Shown here one piece after another: positions 34,442 to 43,815 of a stretch of DNA of 64,000 nucleotides. The DNA is from Alteribacillus sp. YIM 98480. Lineage in GTDB: Bacteria > Bacillota > Bacilli > Bacillales > Marinococcaceae. The DNA lies in assembly GCF_009765375.1 (NCBI RefSeq), contig NZ_VTOK01000003.1:231445-295444 (forward strand). The letters are read 5' to 3'. Within the stretch, counting starts at the first letter, position 1. The number at the start of each line of letters is the position of its first letter. Both the position numbers and the translations under genes were made by a program. Under the pieces are notes generated by a model. The model saw only the letters and a program-made list of their open reading frames with translations. It was not told where the DNA came from and made no database searches.

Positions 34442-35557
34442 TCATGAAGAAAAAGTGTAGCGTTTGTACTCATATAAATGGGGCGGTCCTGCTGCAACCC
34501 ATATTTCTCCTGTACTAGGGGAAGCAATCACAGAGGCAAAAGTAATGACATCAGAATTTTTTATGTCGCTCCTTATCCTAGATAAACAGTGAGGATAAGT
34601 TTCCCGGTCTCTGAAAACTTCCATTACTTTTTTCATATCTAATGCGCCATTGTGCTCCTCTAACAGTTCATTAATTCTTTCTTGTCTTACTTGAGAATTT
34701 TTGAAAAAAATTCCTGGCAAGCGCTCTTCAGAAAGTAATTCATCTTTTAAATAATGGTTGGCATGTGCCAAAATCCCATTATTTGCATGCAATGGCAATA
34801 GTGCTGTCGCTGTTGTTTCTAAATCGAGAATATTATTCTCTGCGTCCAACATTATTAAATTACGGGATGAAGCACGATAAACGCTGCTTAATAGACTGCT
34901 TGCATCATTGACTGTACGTTGAGTAAGTGCGAGACGAGAAGTTAAATAACGTGGAAATCCGATCCTCCACTCATCACATGTTAAGAAATTAGCAAAGACA
35001 CCCAAGCCTTGATCGTTTATTCCAATATAAGAGACTTGACCAGCCGGGGTCAGCATCAATATGGACGGCCCCTCATTTGGAATAATTTCTAAAATAACAC
35101 CAATATCTGAATAAAAATCAGGTAAATCAGCATTTTGACCAATAAGCGGAATTTGATCACAAGAAGCCTCTTCTTTATAAGCGAATGTTGTACACTCCAA
35201 ACTAGCATCCAGGTCTTCATAGATTTCCGCTCTCAGTTGCAAGAGATATGCTTCATCCAGTGTGATTCCTGCTCCTTCAGCAACTCCTCTAATTTCTTCA
35301 TCAAAAAAAGGGGCATATTGAAGAACATATTCTTGATAGCTTAAAACTTTTTCTTTTATTATTTTTGAATTAATTTCTACTCGTTCTTTCAATCTAGAAA
35401 TGGAGTAATGTAGATGTTGGTGAATGAGGTCTTTGCATTTCTCTCCATATTGTCTGCCAATTTCCCGGGGAGTTCCTTGAAGTTTAAAATATGGAAATGT
35501 CTTTTGTATTCTTTTTCCTTCCGGTTCGATATTTAGATTTTGCTCTTTAGGCATCAT
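34442..35557 (-). CDS. C45-family peptidase / acyltransferase-like amide hydrolase, paralogue 2
   Basis: 371 residues. Same fold as the protein encoded at 32628: GTPREIGRQYGEKCKDLIHQ, EIRGVAEGAGITLDEAYLLQ, nucleophile cysteine in DASLECTTFAYKEE (about residue 122), PLIGQNADLPDFYSDIGVIL, QVSYIGINDQGLGVFANFLT and ILAHANHYL. In members of this group the residue before the nucleophile is usually glycine; here it is Glu-Cys. ATG after GGAGG. Clear divergence from paralogue 1 suggests a different substrate or partner role. Confidence 0.8.
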   Translation of the reverse strand: MMPKEQNLNIEPEGKRIQKTFPYFKLQGTPREIGRQYGEKCKDLIHQHLHYSISRLKERVEINSKIIKEKVLSYQEYVLQYAPFFDEEIRGVAEGAGITLDEAYLLQLRAEIYEDLDASLECTTFAYKEEASCDQIPLIGQNADLPDFYSDIGVILEIIPNEGPSILMLTPAGQVSYIGINDQGLGVFANFLTCDEWRIGFPRYLTSRLALTQRTVNDASSLLSSVYRASSRNLIMLDAENNILDLETTATALLPLHANNGILAHANHYLKDELLSEERLPGIFFKNSQVRQERINELLEEHNGALDMKKVMEVFRDRETYPHCLSRIRSDIKNSDVITFASVIASPSTGEIWVAAGPPHLYEYKRYTFSS

Positions 35558-35570
35558 TTGTTTCCTCCAT

Positions 35571-36404
35571 TTATTGTGGAATTACTATCCGTTCTTTAAA
35601 AAACGTTTTAACCGCATCAATCAGTTTAAAACCCTCATGAGCTGCTCCAGGAACCAGGTCAAAAGAAACTTCTATTCCTTCCTCTGCGTAGTTCTCTTTC
35701 AGCCCTTTCAAGCGGTCAATCCTTGTTGCACCATATCGATCGATTCCATCTATCCAAAATGGACCATCTTTGATGTTAATTTCCCAAGTTTCGGTGTCTT
35801 CGGATCCAACCACCATATGAACAGGAACTTTTTTTATTTTCTGTAGATCAAGCCTTTTTCCAAACACTTCTTCAAAATTCTTCGTGCCAACATGCCATGG
35901 ACGTGTTTGATCTAAATACGTAATCATACCTGGTGCACCTATCGAAACTCCGCTCAGTCGATCAGGATGAAGATAAAGAAAACGGTGCACAAAATGTCCT
36001 CCCCCTGAAAAGCCATGAAGAAGAAATTTATTTGCGTACACACGATATTTTTCGTTGATTTCGTCTACCATTGACAGCAAAATATGATCATATCGAATGT
36101 CATGATATTTAATAAATTTATAAGAATTCAACTCACCTTCTTCCATAATTCCAGCTGGAAAAAGAGGAGCTAAAATGATCGAATCGGTTTCTTCAGCAAA
36201 GTCGATAAAGGAATCCCGATAACCTTGCGACGCTCTTTCCGTCCCATGGATTAACACAACTAGATTGTATATTTTCGTGTCATTTCCTTTGTAATTTTTC
36301 GGAATATAAGCACAATAAGAAAAACGTTGGTCCTTTCGACATGCGTATAACGTGGTCGCTTGAAAATCATAATAGCTTAGTTTTTTCTTTGGAATGTGCT
36401 GCAT
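35571..36404 (-). CDS. Alpha/beta hydrolase (esterase-like)
   Basis: 277 residues, cytosolic, no signal peptide. The nucleophile elbow is LHGFSGGGHFVHRF (serine near residue 133), the oxyanion region LVVLIHGTERASQGYRD, and the late histidine is in VPGAAHEGFKLID. It resembles esterases of the polyhydroxybutyrate-depolymerase/feruloyl-esterase type. Its ATG overlaps the OppF-type gene stop (TAATG), so translation is coupled to the importer genes. It may hydrolyse an ester or amide in the imported compound. Confidence 0.8.
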   Translation of the reverse strand: MQHIPKKKLSYYDFQATTLYACRKDQRFSYCAYIPKNYKGNDTKIYNLVVLIHGTERASQGYRDSFIDFAEETDSIILAPLFPAGIMEEGELNSYKFIKYHDIRYDHILLSMVDEINEKYRVYANKFLLHGFSGGGHFVHRFLYLHPDRLSGVSIGAPGMITYLDQTRPWHVGTKNFEEVFGKRLDLQKIKKVPVHMVVGSEDTETWEINIKDGPFWIDGIDRYGATRIDRLKGLKENYAEEGIEVSFDLVPGAAHEGFKLIDAVKTFFKERIVIPQ

Positions 36405-37408
36405 TATATCCTTACCTCCCTCTTCTTTTGGTTTTGATCCTCAGGATGAAAACAAGAGACAGCATGATTCGTTAAACCATCTATTTCTAATGCAGGCGTT
36501 TTATTACTACACACTTCATCAGCTTTGGAACACCGCGGATGAAAAGCACACCCTTTTGGAGGGTCCATTGGAGACGGCACATCCCCTTTTAACACGATGC
36601 GCTGGCGTTTTTGTTCTTCCAAAGGATCAGGAAGCGGAATCGCTGATAAAAGGGCTTTTGTATATGGATGACGAGGGGAAGTGTATAACTGTTCACATTC
36701 TGCTTCTTCTACAATTTTTCCTAAATACATGACCGCCACTCGATTAGACATATGTCTAACAACAGATAAATCGTGAGCAATAAAAATATACGTTAAATTG
36801 AATTCCTGTTGTAAGTCTTCAAATAAATTAATGATTTGTGCTTGAATAGATACATCTAATGCACTTACTGCTTCGTCGCAAATAATTAATTTAGGATTTT
36901 GAGAAATGGCTCTAGCTATCCCGACTCTTTGTCGTTGTCCTCCTGAGAATTCATGTGGGTAACGGTTATAATGCTCCGGGTTTAAACCTACAGTATCTAG
37001 AAGTTCCTGGACTTTTTTCTTTACATTTATATCTGACTTGTTAGCTAATAACGGCTCAGCTATAATCTTTCCTATCGTCCAACGTGGATTTAAGCTTGCA
37101 AATGGGTCTTGAAAAACAATTTGCATATCACGACGCAATTGTTTCATTTTCTTTGCATTATATTTACAAATATCATCACCTTCGAAAAGGATTTCTCCGT
37201 TGCTTGGTTCGATAAGTCTTAGCAGTAACCGGGCAAGTGTGCTTTTCCCACTGCCTGATTCTCCGACCAAGCCCAGCGTTTCACCTTTCCTGACAGATAA
37301 ATTAATACCATCAACCGCTTTTACATTTGATTTATTACGATTTAAAAATCCCTTGTTTGCTTGGAAATGTTTTTTTACATCTCGGGCTTCGAGTAAAACC
37401 TCGTTCAT
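36404..37408 (-). CDS. Oligopeptide/dipeptide ABC transporter ATP-binding protein, OppF/DppF type
   Basis: 334 residues. Walker A GLVGESGSGKSTLARLLLRL, Q-loop VFQDPFASLNPRW, signature EFSGGQRQRVGIARAI, Walker B PKLIICDEAVSALDVSIQAQ and H-loop IFIAHDLSVVRHM are all present. The C-terminal oligopeptide-transporter region has CAFHPRCSKADEVC, a four-cysteine motif with downstream cysteines. ATG 37408 follows AGAGGAG; the longer frame would run into the OppD-type gene. It forms the ATPase pair with the OppD-type protein. Confidence 0.92.
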   Translation of the reverse strand: MNEVLLEARDVKKHFQANKGFLNRNKSNVKAVDGINLSVRKGETLGLVGESGSGKSTLARLLLRLIEPSNGEILFEGDDICKYNAKKMKQLRRDMQIVFQDPFASLNPRWTIGKIIAEPLLANKSDINVKKKVQELLDTVGLNPEHYNRYPHEFSGGQRQRVGIARAISQNPKLIICDEAVSALDVSIQAQIINLFEDLQQEFNLTYIFIAHDLSVVRHMSNRVAVMYLGKIVEEAECEQLYTSPRHPYTKALLSAIPLPDPLEEQKRQRIVLKGDVPSPMDPPKGCAFHPRCSKADEVCSNKTPALEIDGLTNHAVSCFHPEDQNQKKREVRI

Positions 37409-37410
37409 TT

Positions 37411-38421
37411 CTATATCACTCCTCTTCCTCTTTTGAACTTGCTGATCTCGTCTTTTATTTCTTCTGGAGTCAAAATACAGGAAGCGCTGTGACCTGAAGT
37501 TTTTTCTGTTAACGGAGGATTTATTTTTTTGCACTCTTCACGAGCAAAAGGGCATCTAGGTTGAAATCGACAGCCTTCTGGCAAGTGTAATAAATTCGGG
37601 GGCTGCCCCGGTACTGGTACTAATTTTTCTCTTTTCCCCGGCTGAGGATTCGGAATGGATTGCATTAAAGACCATGAATAAGGCATCAAAGGTTCATAAA
37701 AAATATCTAATGTTTTTCCCTTTTCTACAATCGTTCCGCCATACATGACCAGAATTCGATCTGCTATACGAGCTACTACCCCCAAGTCATGGGTAATCAT
37801 AATAATTGCCATTCCATATTTTTCTTGCAGGTTTTGCATTAATTCAAGCAATTGTGCTTGAATAGTAACATCTAAGGCAGTCGTCGGCTCATCAGCAATT
37901 AGCAGCTTTGGATTACACGATAAAGCCATCGCAATCATGGCACGTTGTCTCATTCCACCTGAATATTGGTGCGGATATTCTTTCATCCTCTTTTCCGGAT
38001 GAGCAATCCCAACGTCTGTTAACATTTCAATCGCACGTCGTTTTGCTTCTTTTTTCGATACGTTTTGGTGTTTTCGAATCGATTCAATGATTTGACTTCC
38101 GACTGTAAAAACGGGATTAAGAGAAGTCATAGGATCTTGAAAAATCATCGCAATGTCATTACCACGAATTTTTTGAAGTTCTTTTTCTTTTGCTTTTAAT
38201 AAATCCTTTCCTTTAAAAAGAATTTCTCCTGAAGGATAATTACAAGGCGGTGATGCATTTAGCTGCATAATGGACAGAGCGGTTACACTCTTACCACTCC
38301 CCGATTCGCCTACAATACCAAGTGTTTCCCCCGGTTTTATGGAAAAAGAAACATTATCAACAGCTTTTACATCTCCGTCGGCCGTTGAAAAGTGAACACT
38401 TAAGCTCTTGACTTCAAGCAT
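37411..38421 (-). CDS. Oligopeptide/dipeptide ABC transporter ATP-binding protein, OppD/DppD type
   Basis: 336 residues. Walker A GIVGESGSGKSVTALSIMQL, Q-loop MIFQDPMTSLNPVF, signature QYSGGMRQRAMIAMAL, Walker B PKLLIADEPTTALDVTIQAQ, H-loop IMITHDLGVVARI, and the C-terminal CRFQPRCPFAREEC motif. The stop lies two bases before the OppF-type start, and its ATG overlaps the OppC-type stop by one base, so the genes are tightly coupled. Confidence 0.92.
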   Translation of the reverse strand: MLEVKSLSVHFSTADGDVKAVDNVSFSIKPGETLGIVGESGSGKSVTALSIMQLNASPPCNYPSGEILFKGKDLLKAKEKELQKIRGNDIAMIFQDPMTSLNPVFTVGSQIIESIRKHQNVSKKEAKRRAIEMLTDVGIAHPEKRMKEYPHQYSGGMRQRAMIAMALSCNPKLLIADEPTTALDVTIQAQLLELMQNLQEKYGMAIIMITHDLGVVARIADRILVMYGGTIVEKGKTLDIFYEPLMPYSWSLMQSIPNPQPGKREKLVPVPGQPPNLLHLPEGCRFQPRCPFAREECKKINPPLTEKTSGHSASCILTPEEIKDEISKFKRGRGVI

Positions 38422-39341
38422 TATTTTTCCACCCCCTTATTGACACTTTTTTTCATTTGAATATTTCCGATTGTTTCTGTCATTTTAACGGACCATCGCT
38501 TTTTCTTGCTGCTATTTAAAGAGTGCGGATCTAATAAATCTCTAAATAAATCACCTAAGATATTTAGGGATAAAACAGTGATTGCAATGGCAACACCGGG
38601 AAAAATAGAATACCAAGGAGCGTTCATTAGATAAATGCGTGATTCGCCTAAAATACTTCCCCAAGATGGTATGGGCGGCTGCACACCGACACCTAAAAAG
38701 CTTAAGGCTGCCTCTGCAAGGATTGCTTCAGCAAAAATAAATGTTCCTTGCACGATAATTGGAGTTATTGCATTTGGCAGCAGATGATTAAAAAGAATGG
38801 TTGTATTTGAAGTACCTGAAGCTTTAGCTGCTTCAACATATTGCATGTTTTTTAACTGCAATGTGGAAGAACGGACTATCCGTACCATTATCGGTATGTA
38901 TGCAAATACAAGCGCGATAACGATATTTTGCAAATTACCTCCTAACGCGGCAACGAGCATAATTGCTAATAAAATAGCTGGAAATGCCATCATCCCATCT
39001 ATCATTCTCATAAGAATGTTATCGACTTTTTTAAAGTAACCGGCTACAAGCCCCAAGGTGGTTCCAACAATCGTAGTAATGACGGCAGCTGAAAAACCAA
39101 CGATTAATGATATTCTTGCACCATAAATGATTCTATTAAATATATCCCTACCAAAATGATCTGTTCCAAATAAGTGTTCAAGTGACGGTGGTTGTAATCT
39201 ATTTTCTGCGTAAACTTCAGTAGGAGACGTCTTCATTATGAACGGCCCGAATATTGCCAATAAAATAATCAAGGTCAAAATTATTCCTGAAGCTATACCA
39301 AGTGCATTTTTCTGCAATGATTTATTCTTTTTTTTCGTCAT
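38421..39341 (-). CDS. Oligopeptide/dipeptide ABC transporter permease, OppC/DppC type
   Basis: 306 residues with six membrane segments. LFGTDHFGRDIFNRIIYGAR and the EAA-type loop YVEAAKASGTSNTTILFNHL-PNAITP are family hallmarks, as are LSFLGVGVQPPIPSWG and LNILGDLFRDLLDPH. The tail is unusually long and basic. It forms the inner-membrane pore with the OppB-type protein. Confidence 0.9.
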   Translation of the reverse strand: MTKKKNKSLQKNALGIASGIILTLIILLAIFGPFIMKTSPTEVYAENRLQPPSLEHLFGTDHFGRDIFNRIIYGARISLIVGFSAAVITTIVGTTLGLVAGYFKKVDNILMRMIDGMMAFPAILLAIMLVAALGGNLQNIVIALVFAYIPIMVRIVRSSTLQLKNMQYVEAAKASGTSNTTILFNHLLPNAITPIIVQGTFIFAEAILAEAALSFLGVGVQPPIPSWGSILGESRIYLMNAPWYSIFPGVAIAITVLSLNILGDLFRDLLDPHSLNSSKKKRWSVKMTETIGNIQMKKSVNKGVEK

Positions 39342-39364
39342 GTATTCGTCCCCCCCTTCCTTGA

Positions 39365-40309
39365 TTAATCGTAACGAATTCGTGGATCAAGAAATGCGTA
39401 AACGATATCAACAATCAAATTGACTAAAACATATACCCCTGCAACAAAGAGAACAGATCCTTGAAGCACTGGATAGTCACGTGACGAAATCGAATCGATG
39501 ATTAACCTGCCTAAACCCGGAATTGCAAAAACCGTTTCTGTAACAACGGCACCACCTAAGAGCAGGGCGATACTCGTACCAATGACGGTAGTTGTCGGGA
39601 TCATTGCGTTTAAAAAGGCATGTTTCATTAATACAATGCGTTCGACTAACCCTTTCGCCTTAGCCGTCCGAATATAATCTTGGTTGACCACCTCAAGCAT
39701 TCCATCACGTAACATTCGTGCAATGATACCAATCTGCTGTACACTTAATACGACTGCCGGCAAGATCAGATGACTTAACCAAGGCCAAAAACCAGCACTT
39801 ATGGGCTGATATCCCGCCACAGGAAACCATTGAAAAGTTACTCCAAAACACAAAATCAACAATAGAGCTAACCAAAAATTTGGTATCGATACCCCTAATA
39901 ACGTTCCAGACATAAATAAAGGATCTAAAAAACTATTTCTTTTCCAAACAGCAAATATGGCACTGGGAATAGCTATTAGTAAACTAACCGTGGTGGCTAG
40001 AACAGTTAGACTTATAGTAGGACCTATTCGTTCCAAGATAAGATCTAAGACTGGTTTATTCGAAAATACAGAATGACCTAAATTTCCTTGAAGAATGTCA
40101 CCGAACCATGTGAAAAATTGAATGATGATTGGCTGATCTAAACCTAATTCTTTTCTTAGACTTTCTACCTGCTCGTCGGTGGCTGATTGACCTAACATTA
40201 CCTGAGCTGGGTCTCCAGGAATGAGGTGAATCACAACAAATACAATAATCCCAACAATTAATACAACAGGAATTAAAGATAAGAGCCGCTTAATAATGTA
40301 TTTAAGCAT
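39365..40309 (-). CDS. Oligopeptide/dipeptide ABC transporter permease, OppB/DppB type
   Basis: 314 residues with six membrane segments. MLKYIIKRLLSLIPVVLIVG opens it, followed by HLIPGDPAQVMLG and ELGLDQPIIIQF. The EAA-type loop is NQDYIRTAKAKGLVERIVLM-KHAFLNA and the end is IVYAFLDPRIRYD, all typical. ATG 40309 follows GAGGGTG; the frame extends five codons further. It is separated from the binding-protein gene by a strong hairpin. Confidence 0.9.
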   Translation of the reverse strand: MLKYIIKRLLSLIPVVLIVGIIVFVVIHLIPGDPAQVMLGQSATDEQVESLRKELGLDQPIIIQFFTWFGDILQGNLGHSVFSNKPVLDLILERIGPTISLTVLATTVSLLIAIPSAIFAVWKRNSFLDPLFMSGTLLGVSIPNFWLALLLILCFGVTFQWFPVAGYQPISAGFWPWLSHLILPAVVLSVQQIGIIARMLRDGMLEVVNQDYIRTAKAKGLVERIVLMKHAFLNAMIPTTTVIGTSIALLLGGAVVTETVFAIPGLGRLIIDSISSRDYPVLQGSVLFVAGVYVLVNLIVDIVYAFLDPRIRYD

Positions 40310-40359
40310 TATACACACCCTCAATATCGTTTATTTCCGGCACTATTTCGTTAAGTAGA

Positions 40360-40414
40360 AAAAGAGGTCAGAATCTAGTTAGTATGAATTTAATTATGCA
40401 ATCTGGCCTCTTTT
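40360..40414 (-). terminator. Intra-operon terminator/attenuator after the binding-protein gene
   Basis: AAAAGAGGTCAGA (40360-40372) pairs over 13 positions (one G-T) with TCTGGCCTCTTTT (40402-40414); on the minus strand it is followed by TTTTTC. It lies between the binding-protein stop and the OppB-type start, so it probably lets most transcripts stop after the binding protein and keeps permease levels lower. Confidence 0.75.
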
Positions 40415-40427
40415 ACGTATTCAATCT

Positions 40428-42056
40428 TTACTCGGCTATACCAACATTCCAAAATCTCATCGATAACCAAGGCTTATAGTCCTGAAGCTGCGGACTGCCT
40501 ACTTCTAAACCAACCTCATTTACAATTTTCAAAAGAGGAACATCTTCATATAAAAGTTCATTCAATTCAACTAATAATTTTTCTCTCACCTCTGGATCAT
40601 GTGAACTTTCCAACCATTCCTCATTAATTTCTTCCATTCGCTCACTTTCCCACCAGCCTGGAAAAGAAGGAGAAGTCCATAATAAGGAGGAGACATCATT
40701 AGCTACCGGAAATCCCGTGACGAACAAATCAAAATTATCTGGATCTTCTACATTTTCTAAATATGTTGCCCACTCATACGTTTGTATTTCAACATTAAAG
40801 CCTGCTTTTTTTAATTGTTCTAATTCAATTTGTCCGGAGTTATAGTGATCATCGTAACTATTTGTGCCTATAATTTTTAGTGGCTCACCGTTGTAACCTG
40901 CTTCTTCCATAAGTTCTTTTGCTTTTTCTATATTGTGCTCATAATAAGGTTCCGTTCCCTCGGTTGTGTATAAATCTTCTTGCTCTGGGAAAAACACTGC
41001 TCCATCCACTTGATAAAAATCAGGATGTCCATAGGTTGCCATTCCGATTTCTTCCCGATCTAATGCATAGTTCAATGCTTGACGAAGTTTTACATTATCA
41101 AAAGGCGGTTCAGATTTATCTGGAACAAGCGTTAACCAGCTGTCCGGCGAATTTGGATATAATTCTAATGATGGATCTGTTTCTAGCTGTTCATAAAGGT
41201 CCTGTGGAATTCTAATTCCATAATCGTATTGACCGGTACGAATCCCATCAATTCGCACTTGCGCATCTGAAACAACATAAAATTCGACTGTGTCAACCAA
41301 AGCTTCTTTTTGACCAGTGAGCCCGCCCCAATCTGTCTCCTCTCTTGACACATAATCATCAAATTTCTTAATGGTTATATGATCACCGCGATTCCAGCTT
41401 TCAAATTGGAATGGCCCTGTTCCAATTAACTGATCATCTTCGATTGGAGATTCACCTGCAGCCTCTGCAATTTCAGCTGGAATGACTGCTTGTGCTGCCT
41501 GAATATTTGCCATCGTTGACAACAAAGGTCCATAAGGCTCATCTAAAATAATTTGCACTGTGCTTTCATCTACTTCTTTTACTTCAGATACCCTTGAGAA
41601 TACTTCCATTCCAATACCTGATATACTGCCCCAGCGATTTAACGAAGCTACAACATCTTCTGCCTCCATAATCGAGCCATCATGAAACGTAACATCACTT
41701 CTTAATGAAATCGTATAAACTTTTCCATCATCACTAATTTCATAGTCTTCTGCTAACATGGGCTGTACCGTTAATTCTTCATCTAATGTAAATAATTGTT
41801 CGAAGATGTGATACGAAACGATAGTTGTTGCACTTGAGTCAGAACTCATCCAATCTAGTGTTGGAGGGTCGGCATCATATGCAACCGTTACCGTCCCGCC
41901 TTCTGAAATATCCTCACTCTCTTCCTGTTGATTTTCATTATTCGTGTCTGTTTGTTCCTCTGATTCGGATGAGGTTTCTGATGAACAGGCGGCTGCAACA
42001 ATCAAAAACAGCATTAAAACAGCAGGACACAATAACATTCTAATGGTTCGCTTCAT
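40428..42056 (-). CDS. Oligopeptide-type ABC transporter substrate-binding lipoprotein
   Basis: 542 residues, family 5 solute-binding protein. The lipoprotein signal MLFLIVAAACSS places lipidated Cys 24 at the membrane surface, followed by a Ser/Glu/Asn-rich linker. DADPPTLDWMSSDSSATTIV, VYTISLRSDVTFHDGS and PPFDNVKLRQALNYALDREE are standard blocks. It should capture the extracellular substrate; members bind peptides but also other large hydrophilic compounds, so the name peptide transporter is only a family label. Confidence 0.9.
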   Translation of the reverse strand: MKRTIRMLLCPAVLMLFLIVAAACSSETSSESEEQTDTNNENQQEESEDISEGGTVTVAYDADPPTLDWMSSDSSATTIVSYHIFEQLFTLDEELTVQPMLAEDYEISDDGKVYTISLRSDVTFHDGSIMEAEDVVASLNRWGSISGIGMEVFSRVSEVKEVDESTVQIILDEPYGPLLSTMANIQAAQAVIPAEIAEAAGESPIEDDQLIGTGPFQFESWNRGDHITIKKFDDYVSREETDWGGLTGQKEALVDTVEFYVVSDAQVRIDGIRTGQYDYGIRIPQDLYEQLETDPSLELYPNSPDSWLTLVPDKSEPPFDNVKLRQALNYALDREEIGMATYGHPDFYQVDGAVFFPEQEDLYTTEGTEPYYEHNIEKAKELMEEAGYNGEPLKIIGTNSYDDHYNSGQIELEQLKKAGFNVEIQTYEWATYLENVEDPDNFDLFVTGFPVANDVSSLLWTSPSFPGWWESERMEEINEEWLESSHDPEVREKLLVELNELLYEDVPLLKIVNEVGLEVGSPQLQDYKPWLSMRFWNVGIAE

Positions 42057-42131
42057 TTCTTTTCCCCCTTGTCACTTTTGTGATTTTTGTTTATATAATA
42101 AATTTTCTGACTATTTAGATGCAGAAATATT

Positions 42132-43769
42132 CTAGGTAATGACGCGTTGGTTTTCATAGACAATCCCACCATTCATCATGGTAAAAATAACATTTGCATT
42201 TTTTATTTCCTCTGCCGTACTGTCAAACAAATTACGATCAAAAACAATAATATCAGCTAATTTCCCCGCCTCAAGGATGCCGTTTTCTTGTTCGCTAAAT
42301 GTTCCAAAGGCAGAACCAGTCGTATATGCTTTTAGAGCTTCAGAAAGTGTTATTTTCTCCGTTGGATTCCACCCCCCGTCTGGTTTTCCATCATCATGTA
42401 CTCGAGTAATCGCACGGTAAATTTCATCTAATGGTTCTAGTCCGACTACTGGATAGTCGGTTCCAAATGCTAGTTTTGCACCGCTATTTAACAGCGTCTT
42501 AATGGGAAACGTATAGGCTTCTCTTTCTTTACCAACCCGCCGTAAATAAGGATTATCTAAAAAGTTTTCACTTACAGCTAAATGTTCTGGCTGCATTGAT
42601 GCAATCACACCTAACGTTGCGAAACGATCGATGTCTTCTGGATGAATGATCTCTACATGTTCGATCGTATGCCTGGAATCCCGTTTGCCATTTTCACGCT
42701 GTGCCGCTTCAAAACAATCCAATCCTAATCTGACGGCTCCATCACCACATGCATGGAACCTAATACGAAAATCATATTTATCCGCTTCGATTGTCCACTT
42801 TTTTATTAGATCAGATGGTATAAGTGTGCTTCCATAGCTATTTTGTTTATCTGAATACGGTTCTACTAATAGCGCAGTGTATGTAGTAGGGACACCGTCA
42901 AGAAATTGTTTTAATCCCGAAAAACGAAGCGTATTTGATTGAAATCTATTACGTAAAACTCTCGCCTTTTCTAAGTCTCCATCTAAGGCAGCCAAGAAAT
43001 GTATTCGTGTCGTTAAGCGACCTTCATCTTCAAATTTTTTATAAATTTCAAGATCGCCAAGTTCTAAGCCCGGCAATGGGAGCATGTCACTTACTGATGT
43101 GATTCCTAGTCTTGCCGCTTTTTGCAAAAACCGTTCTAACATATTTATTTTTTGCGTTAAAGAAATTTGGTCAAAAGCCTTTTGGGCAAATCCCATGGCG
43201 GTTTCGAATAGAAAGCCTGTCGGTTCTCCATCTTCATCTTTTTCAATTTTTCCAAATGGCGGGTTAGATGTATTTCTGTTGATTCCGAGCAATTCAAGCG
43301 CTCTGGAATTCAGCCAGGCTCCATGACATTCATCATTAAAAAGAAAGACTGGGCGATCTGGAAGCAGACAATCCAACGAATGCTTGGTAGGTAACTTCTT
43401 GTTTTTCCAGTACACATGGTACCACCTAAACCCAAATATCCACTCATCATCCGGCCTCGTGTCAGCAAATGCTTTTACCATGTGGGCTGCTTCAGTCTCC
43501 GACTTAGCTTTAAGCAGCGAAACACTAACTTCTGATAACCCCCCTAAAAATAAGTGAATATGAAAATCTTGAAAGCCAGGCATAATAAGCTTATTCCCAA
43601 AATCATATACTTTCGTATTTGAGTCCATGCAGTTTTTTATTTCTTCGGTAGTTGTAATAGTTAAAATAGTATTATCTTTTATCGCCACTGCACCACTAAT
43701 AGGGTTCTCCTCTACACCGGTAAAAATAGCATTACTTTTTAAAACGGTATCTGCTATACTACCTGTCAT
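42132..43769 (-). CDS. YtcJ-like amidohydrolase
   Basis: 545 residues of the amidohydrolase superfamily (N-substituted formamide deformylase-like, YtcJ group). Metal-binding features are MPGFQDFHIHLFLGG near the start, IRFHACGDGAVRLGLDC and HTIEHVEIIHPEDIDRFA in the middle, and AFGTDYPVVGLEPLDEI near the end. ATG 43769 was chosen for the GAAGGTG site; the frame is open 32 codons further but unsupported. It lies next to the aminotransferase and may deformylate or deacylate the imported compound. Confidence 0.85.
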   Translation of the reverse strand: MTGSIADTVLKSNAIFTGVEENPISGAVAIKDNTILTITTTEEIKNCMDSNTKVYDFGNKLIMPGFQDFHIHLFLGGLSEVSVSLLKAKSETEAAHMVKAFADTRPDDEWIFGFRWYHVYWKNKKLPTKHSLDCLLPDRPVFLFNDECHGAWLNSRALELLGINRNTSNPPFGKIEKDEDGEPTGFLFETAMGFAQKAFDQISLTQKINMLERFLQKAARLGITSVSDMLPLPGLELGDLEIYKKFEDEGRLTTRIHFLAALDGDLEKARVLRNRFQSNTLRFSGLKQFLDGVPTTYTALLVEPYSDKQNSYGSTLIPSDLIKKWTIEADKYDFRIRFHACGDGAVRLGLDCFEAAQRENGKRDSRHTIEHVEIIHPEDIDRFATLGVIASMQPEHLAVSENFLDNPYLRRVGKEREAYTFPIKTLLNSGAKLAFGTDYPVVGLEPLDEIYRAITRVHDDGKPDGGWNPTEKITLSEALKAYTTGSAFGTFSEQENGILEAGKLADIIVFDRNLFDSTAEEIKNANVIFTMMNGGIVYENQRVIT

Positions 43770-43815
43770 TTTCACACCTTCTTTCTCCAGGTTTCTTTTA
43801 AAAATTATCCGTATT

